Shown piece after piece: positions 58,263 to 64,000 of a DNA stretch of 64,000 bases. Source of the DNA: Heligmosomoides polygyrus polygyrus (Eukaryota > Nematoda > Chromadorea > Rhabditida > Heligmosomidae); assembly GCA_947396885.1 (NCBI GenBank), contig OX377206.1:20021114-20085113 (forward strand), written 5' to 3'. The position numbers were made by a program, and so were the translations under genes. The notes under the pieces are model-generated. The model did no database searches. It was not told where the DNA came from and was given only the letters and a program-made list of their open reading frames with translations. Each line of letters begins with the position of its first letter. The stretch's first letter is position 1.

Positions 58263-58344
58263 TAAACTTGCCTACAAGCCGAGATATTAACTGTTAAAAT
58301 TTTCAGTGGTTCGGTGCCATTTAGTTCGTTACAACCTAATACAA

Positions 58345-59125
58345 TGATTGCCGTATACATAAATAGTCTTCATGCGTGGCTCCGACAAAGTGGAGAGTCG
58401 CGCGCAGCTTTGTTGGCGGAATGAGACATACTTTGAATGTGAAATTGAAAGACGATCTTTAAAAGATATGAAAGGCACCTTAAAAGCTAAATTGATAACA
58501 AATAAGAAGAACAAAGCTGTGCTGATGGAGCTAAGGAGGGAGTTTAAGACGACCAAGACACAGAACGATCCCATGCGCCCCCTCCCCTCTCCTTCTCGAA
58601 GCTCGAGCTTGATCCTGTTTGACAGGTGTTTTTCATGAACAAAAAGTAACCCTCCATTCGAATTCTTCGATTCACCAAAAAGTGCCAGTTCTAGTCTAAA
58701 GCCTGGTAAACGGCGCTGGTCAATAAAACTATAGAATAGCAGAAGACTCAGCAAAATATAGGACGAAAATCCTTGCAATTTTCCGTTGAAAAACTCTTAG
58801 TATGTGAGAGTTACAGTGTAAAAGAAGCGAATACTGCGAGGTTGAAAGTGTGCCCGACGCGTTGTTAATGGTTAACGCGGAGTGATTAAAAGATCGTTTT
58901 CCGATCCTTTCAGGTAAACTATAATGCATTATAGTGGTCAAAACAATAAAATTTCTATATAGTGTCGGAGACGCATTTTGGGGACAACTATCATATTTTC
59001 GCTGTTGTAAATGCGTATTTTCAGACTTTACGCCCTCGTTCAGACCTAAGCCATCTCACCAAGATGAAGATCAGTTGCACAGTCGGTATTTCTGTATAAG
59101 AACTGTATGAATGAACCGTAGATGC
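58345..59125. other. Unassigned stretch
   Basis: A Lys/Arg-rich plus frame at 58372-58638 has no recognised domain or splice support. CGATCTTTAAAAGATATG-type words give weak local dyads. Confidence 0.25.
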
Positions 59126-59129
59126 AAAA

Positions 59130-59895
59130 CTTGGGCCGAACCGGGATTCGAACCCGGGACCTCTCGCACCCGAAGCGAGAATCATACCCCTAGACCATCC
59201 GGCCACTGCAAGCGTCGCGCTCTGTTCCGCTAACGTACGTGTCATGGTTTTCACCTCCCACCACACGGTTAGACAGTTATCCTCACACACCCAGGTCATA
59301 CAGCACAAAGTCAACTGCAGACGGTGGAGTGCTGTCGTTCATGCGCCTCTCTCACGCTTCTCTTTGCCAGGAAATATTTGACCTCAAAACACTACAGGTG
59401 TAGGACGTGTTCGAAGCGATCGATAGCATTTTCTTATTATGGAACTTGATTGATTCTTCCTGTTACTAAGCGATTTTCAGTAAATGAACCTAGCCGACCG
59501 TAGCTATTATCCACTGGATGTCTAAGGGATGAAACGCGCTTGTAGTAACAGTTCAGACAGTTTTTGTTGCATAAGCCAACTACTGCATTTTGCAAATTTC
59601 CAACTGCTTAAAGATGAATTAAATGAAGATTGGTAGGATTGGTTCCAGTAGAGTAGTGCCAAAAGCAATTCGAGAACCACTACCAAGCAAGGCGAGAACA
59701 CCAAGCAACGGCTGTCTTTTCAAGATCAGGCTGATTTCGAGCAAAATGTGATGAAAACACGGTGTTTGATAGATCATGAAATAATAATACACTCGATTTA
59801 AGAAATTCAGGAACTTATACGAGCGAAAAGATCTTGAAAAGTGGAGAAAAATGTATTTCCGAAAGGACATTTACGAAGTGTTTTGATGGTCATGC
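59130..59895 (-). repeat. Right arm of inverted duplication with tRNA-Pro
   Basis: Inverse of 50760-51595, as described there. Small insertions and deletions and substitutions outside the tRNA show that the duplication is old, whereas the two tRNAs are identical. Confidence 0.8.
59133..59204 (-). tRNA. tRNA-Pro (anticodon CGG)
   Basis: The reverse complement is base-for-base identical to the gene at 51518-51589 across all 72 nt, including the CGG anticodon, the perfect T arm and discriminator C. A TTTT terminator follows on the minus strand. Identity against diverged flanks suggests selection or gene conversion. Confidence 0.97.
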
Positions 59896-59899
59896 TCAC

Positions 59900-60830
59900 A
59901 CATTCTCCTGTTGTTCTAACCTAAATAATAAAACCCGTAATAATAAATAAAATAAAAATAATGAGCCACTTGCGGGATGCGTCACGTGTTCTACTCCAAG
60001 ATGTATGATGGAAGCAAGTCGGAGGCGTATTTTGTCACAATGAAAGGTTGTGCGCAACCGATGAACTAGTGACTCCTACTTTCCAGATTACTCTGTTAGT
60101 ATTTAAGCAGCGCAAATATGTGGACGGGTTGGTTGTCCTGGGCCGGATTCAAATATTCGGTTGAATTAGGGTGCACACCAGAGTCGGTACCTTCACCGGA
60201 TGGTATTTGCAATAGCGTATTGCTACAAAATCGGTAAATTGCGAATACACGTTGAATGGTAACCACGACATTCCAGACTCTAGTACACTGTAAGAGGTGC
60301 GAACGTTTATTTTTAGAGGTTTTTCTGTTCTATTTCCATGAATTCATCATCTGGATGGGGTTGATTTCCGCTTGACTTAGTGTGACTTCAGATTCTCGAC
60401 TTTGTTAGTAAGATCTCCTATGGAAGATTGCAAGGCGTTCAGAGATGCGGTGAGTCTCTCTATATTCGGCTCCTGCGCGCTTCTCTTTGGAATCTACATA
60501 GCACATTTGTCAGCCCAGAACAAATGTATGCAGAAGTTTGCTGGCTTGAAGTTGGCCGGCGATAAGGCATTCCACGCGTTCTGTCGAATATCTAGGCCAT
60601 GCTCACGTCTTCGGAATCGGCATAGCAGCGGGTCTGCTCCACCATCGTATTTCTGGCTGCTTCGGACCTTTTTCGAGTTACGGCGATCAGGATAGCAGGA
60701 AGGGCTCGTAGACCGTGTCGGAGGTAGAGGAACCGGATTTAGCACACAGTGTGACTTTTTGTTCCGAAATATCCACTTTGTGCTGAGCTTATACAGTTGA
60801 TGTACGAATGACGAACAAAGCATAAATTTA
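59900..60830. other. Unassigned stretch
   Basis: TCCTGGGCCGGATTCA at about 60137 also occurs at about 5671, hinting at a low-copy repeat. An ATG at 60420 followed by a GTGAGT donor at 60450 is too short to call an exon. Confidence 0.2.
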
Positions 60831-60835
60831 CGACT

Positions 60836-60953
60836 CTTAGGCCTATGTTATACTTCGGCGACGCTGTTGTCGGCGACGTCAGCGACAGTGTTACGCAGAG
60901 CTCGCGCAACACAGCGTCGCCGACGCGTCGCCGAAGTATAACATAGGCCTAAG
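60836..60953. repeat. Hairpin MITE H7
   Basis: The 118-bp palindrome has ends CTTAGGCCTATGTTATACTT perfectly inverted at the right. The GC-rich arms are CGGCGACGCTGTTG. It is the best-preserved hairpin of the family. Confidence 0.85.
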
Positions 60954-60959
60954 TGACAG

Positions 60960-61390
60960 TTTTGTTCCTCCAAATCATCTGTTTCCGGAAGAGTTTACAG
61001 TGCTGCTCGAAGACGTTTCAGATCACGCTTACCCTTTCGCAGCGTGGATGTGGTCTCAGCATTGCATGATCCATATCCGACTGCAATACAATCAAAGGTT
61101 TCTAAATAGTCTCTATCTATTCGTTCACCTTGCAGTTGCAGCCAGCGCCACTTACAGTATACTTGCAGAACACACTGCAATCATTCGCAGGATGCTTTTT
61201 CCCGCAGCATTGAGCATTAATGAAAGAACATGATAGGATAATCCGCTAAAGTTGCAATCAGTATTACTAGAATCACTGTATTAAGGTGATTCATATGTTC
61301 TTGCGACTTTTTGATATTTTTCAAATGTTTATAGAATTTGTTCAAACTAACCTTACTCATCGAAATATCGCCCATCCCTGTCTATAACTG
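60960..61390. other. Unassigned stretch
   Basis: No open frame or repeat I can place. Confidence 0.25.
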
Positions 61391-61399
61391 CTGACCACC

Positions 61400-62310
61400 G
61401 TTCCGGCAGGGAATGGATGCTGTGGCGATTGGAATCCGGGGATTTCGATTAGAAAAAGTGGTGAAGGTCGGATTCGAGTGCCGCTCGATCATCGTATCGT
61501 TTTACTTCCAGAAAGTAAGCTAGCGATCGGAACGCACGGGTAGTCAGTTATGGCAAGGTCTAGGATGGGATGGTTGGGGATCACTTCCCACCCTAATAGA
61601 CGGAGCTTTTGTCGGGTCATTTTTGAAGTTTGCGGTTTTGCATAGTCATGGAGGACATAAATCTTGTCGAGTTGTGGGCGTTTATTTTGAAGAACATGGC
61701 TTCTGATCTAAACAACAAAAACATGATTTCAATAAACATGATTTCTTGTAGTTGGTTGCGGTACACCTGACAGTTAATGGTGGCACCAGAAGAAAGAAGC
61801 TCCCAGTACACATCACCACGAACATTCCAGGGAACACTCAGTATCTCTCTCCTGGGGTGCAGATTACCTTTGGGAACTGCTGGCGGCTTCTCCTCTGCTG
61901 GAGTTCAAGCGTGCCTTTCTGTGTATCACACGTACAGGATCCACTTCTCATCTCCTGTAATGAGCGAGTCCAACCAGTCAAAACGGCGAGAGTGGGACAA
62001 GTTGAAAAGGGAGGCATCTTCATGTCTTCATGGTCGTCGCCAAGTCACGAGTGGATTGGAACGGGTCTGCTTTGACGGCAGCCGGTAGGGAGCCGCTGTC
62101 GACATCGACTCGCGTCCAGACTTGGGTTCTTCGGAAAACGAAAAATCACCCAATTTAAAGCGATTTATCCAATTACCCCAGGTACGCGCACTGGGTGCAT
62201 CCTGACGAAAAACACGCATCAGGTTACGATGAGCCACGGCTGAAGTGTGTACCAGCTGACGCTCGTAAAGAAGACAGTGACGGAGGTGGAGTTTTGAAGA
62301 TTCCATACCT
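61400..62310 (-). pseudogene. Decayed mariner-family transposase
   Basis: The N-terminal part at 62306-62100 reads LRHCLLYERQLVHTSAVAHR, then NWINRFKLGDFSFSEEPKSG, the mariner helix-turn-helix region. Later frames give YWELLSSGATINCQVYRNQL (61811 onwards), YVLHDYAKPQ with the second catalytic Asp (61645-61647), and PNHPILDLAITDY with the third (61543-61545). At least three frameshifts separate these blocks. This lineage is distinct from the two other mariners in the window. Terminal inverted repeats were not identified. Confidence 0.75.
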
Positions 62311-62382
62311 CTTGAGATATGGCGGGTGGTAGATTACTAATAAGCTGCATTGTCATGAGCTGAGCTTTGACCAAACACATAC

Positions 62383-62752
62383 TTACTTACTTAGATACTT
62401 ACAATTAGACGGCTCGTCTTCACTGGTCGTGCGAGCCCCAACCCAATCGCCATTCGTTTCTTTCTCTCGCAATTGTCATCCATGATGCTCGTATAGCTCG
62501 ATTGGAACGACGACCACAACCATCAGCCGATTCTGAATTAGAATTTGGCAACGAACGCTGCCTTTCGATGCTTTCGACGAACACATCTGACCATCTCGTT
62601 GGAGGTCTTCCTCGAGGACGCTTGCACCCTCTTGGAATCCACTCCGCTGTTCTTCTTGTCCAGCGATCGTCCGTGCTTCGACAAAACACTTCGACCAAAC
62701 ACATAACTAGTGCGAAATCGATAACACGTCCCAACCAGGAAAGCCAAGTCAA
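62383..62752 (-). pseudogene. RTE-like LINE 3' end
   Basis: The minus frame reads DDRWTRRTAEWIPRGCKRPR, then RPPTRWSDVFVESI and ARERNEWRLGWGSHDQ-stop, the C-terminus of an RTE reverse transcriptase. A (TAAG)n-type 3' tail follows at 62383-62404. This C-terminus differs from the copy at 28.9 kb, so it represents another RTE subfamily. Confidence 0.75.
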
Positions 62753-62754
62753 GT

Positions 62755-62872
62755 TGTAAAATTATCGTCATCATTTGCATTGCGTCTATCACGCTTGGTG
62801 GCGGGGTCCGCTCTTTTGGTGTGGTGACGCCAATTTTCCCAATCAAATGCGTAATCAGGGTGCACACCAGGG
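62755..62872 (-). pseudogene. RTE 3' fragment (28.9-kb subfamily)
   Basis: GVHPDYAFDWENWRHHTKRA, then ADPATKRDRR, matches the end of the 28.9-kb RTE. The stop codon is lost and ATGATGACG tail units follow. It abuts the other RTE fragment head to tail, suggesting serial insertion. Confidence 0.65.
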
Positions 62873-62975
62873 ATGAGCGGATAATGAAATTTTGAAAACC
62901 GGATGACGGATAACGGATAATTTTGCCTGAAAATGGCCGAATAACGGAAAAACGGATAACGAACAAACAACAAAA
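62873..62975. repeat. CGGATAA-type degenerate tandem repeat
   Basis: GCGGATAATG, ACGGATAACGGATAATTTTG, CCGAATAACGG and AACGGATAACG occur within about 90 bp, giving a loose unit of CGGATAA(C/T). Confidence 0.6.
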
Positions 62976-63019
62976 ATTAAAACTCGTTTTAAAATGCACT
63001 AATTTCAACAACAGATCAG

Positions 63020-64000
63020 GGCTTAAAGCACTGTTAATTTATAAGCAATTTCTAGACGTTTTAGTACTGTTTTTAAACGTTTTTCAGTCGCCACATTAAC
63101 GACGCTATATGGGGTTTTCTGCCCATCCGTAGGAAGACAAACGCACAGCAATGTATCCGCCTTTCACCTGTTTCCAAAGGGTCGGTTGGATTGTCTTATT
63201 TATCAGCCTTACTCTGCGCTTAACTTTTTTAAATTAGAGCTGTTGAAAAATAGAGTAGTCATTGGAAGAGCAATTCTTCCGATGTCTCTGGAAAGAAGAA
63301 GAAGGCAGGAGGCGTCCAGCGAAACAAACTTCATTAACGATCTTGTCCTACACATGCTAAGAACGACTATTGTTGTTGCTGCTCGATAGCATCCCAAGAT
63401 CCAAGGTACTTCAATGAAGAATTATCTGGGATGGATAAAATACTAACTCTTGGGTAGTATCTGCAAGCAATTGTGTACGGCAAACATACACTCGAAGAGT
63501 TATGACATCCAGACCTTCTGGATCTGAGAAAGAATATCCGACTCATCCCTACTGGAGCAGAGGAAGAACTTCCGACCCAGCCCCAAAACGGAAGTGTTCC
63601 CTATGTTGCAGATAATTTCATAAAAAACTCACAAATTAAAACAAGTCTGCATGTCTTCAGTCAGCACCACGATGATAAGTTTGTGTAGCAGTTTATTGCT
63701 GCCCTGAAATTTTTAATGGAGAAGTTGCTGACTCTATGTATTCAGAATGTATTCAGATTAATCAGATTTCTTTTGCTAGTATTCACTGCTGTACTGCAGT
63801 ATTTTTTTTTTGATAATTCATTACAGCATATGGCTAAAGAGGTGCCATTACCGCCTGCAATCAAATCGAACATACTGCAGTCGTGCAACCACATGCGATA
63901 CGATGGAAAGATCCGCGGTAAAAAATTCTTCCCAAGATGCGGCTCTCCACTTTTGACGATTGCTAGTAGGAGTTTGTATGCCTTCTTGGTCAGCACATGA
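63020..64000. other. Unassigned right end
   Basis: The frame 63716-64000 runs off the edge and has a hydrophobic start (FRLIRFLLLVFTAVLQYFFF), but no recognised domain. Confidence 0.2.

Larger units (their letters stand above)
52446..58339 (+). mobile_element. Bandit/Hsmar1-like mariner interrupted by a CR1 LINE
   Basis: The left TIR TTAGGTTGTAACGAATTAAA and right TIR (inverse TTAGGTTGTAACGAACTAAA) are flanked by TA (52444-52445, 58340-58341). Without the inserted 4.6-kb LINE the element is about 1.29 kb, the usual mariner size. The leader ends with a splice-acceptor-like TTTTTTGCAG immediately before the ATG. Confidence 0.92.

Noticed and set aside
58372..58778. Lys/Arg-rich frame and its 149-codon antisense frame
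   Set aside because: No family resemblance, no splice context, and both strands are open over the same interval, which suggests chance.

Overview
The window looks like repeat-dense nuclear DNA of a clade V (strongylid, hookworm-like) nematode. Evidence: nematode-style splice acceptors (TTTTCAG, TTGCAG), RTE and CR1 retrotransposons, a Penelope-like element, and a mariner whose transposase resembles the hookworm bandit / Hsmar1 group. tRNA-derived SINEs, foldback MITEs and unusually long poly-C/G runs point the same way. The species is inferred, not proven. No bacterial-type operons, CRISPR arrays or viral genes were seen.

Layout. 1-4.6 kb: a Penelope-like reverse transcriptase running off the left edge, SINE-A copies, and two broken LINE 3' ends (CR1-like and RTE-like). 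4.6-12.5 kb: mostly unassigned DNA with a perfect 36-bp hairpin, two SINE-C copies and an inverted-repeat element. 12.3-17.3 kb: GC-rich palindromic repeats sharing a TTCATACTTC-type terminal motif, flanked by poly-C/G runs. 17.6-19 kb and 35.8-37.1 kb: two copies of a 1.3-kb element with long inverted repeats that carry a tRNA-like promoter head inside each arm. 23-26.1 kb: two MITEs with perfect 8-bp target duplications. 28.7-32.5 kb: a 3.7-kb foldback structure whose left arm was split by a 5'-truncated RTE LINE with a perfect 15-bp target duplication.

Host genes are sparse. The best case is a multi-exon plus-strand gene between about 32.9 and 38.1 kb. Seven exons join in compatible phase; its introns hold a hairpin MITE, a SINE-A and the 1.3-kb element, and a mariner lies just downstream. 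I could not name the product. Weaker isolated exon candidates lie at 28.55, 41.44 and 47.75 kb. Two tRNA-Pro(CGG) genes (51.5 kb plus, 59.2 kb minus) sit in opposite arms of an inverted duplication.

50.7-59.9 kb is the most informative block. Between the tRNA arms lie SINE-A, a mariner 5' fragment, and a mariner split by a 4.6-kb CR1 LINE. The mariner reading frame appears intact on both sides of the insertion. The CR1 has its two ORFs in one frame, separated by a single TAG. The right end (61.4-63 kb) holds a decayed mariner and two RTE 3' fragments.
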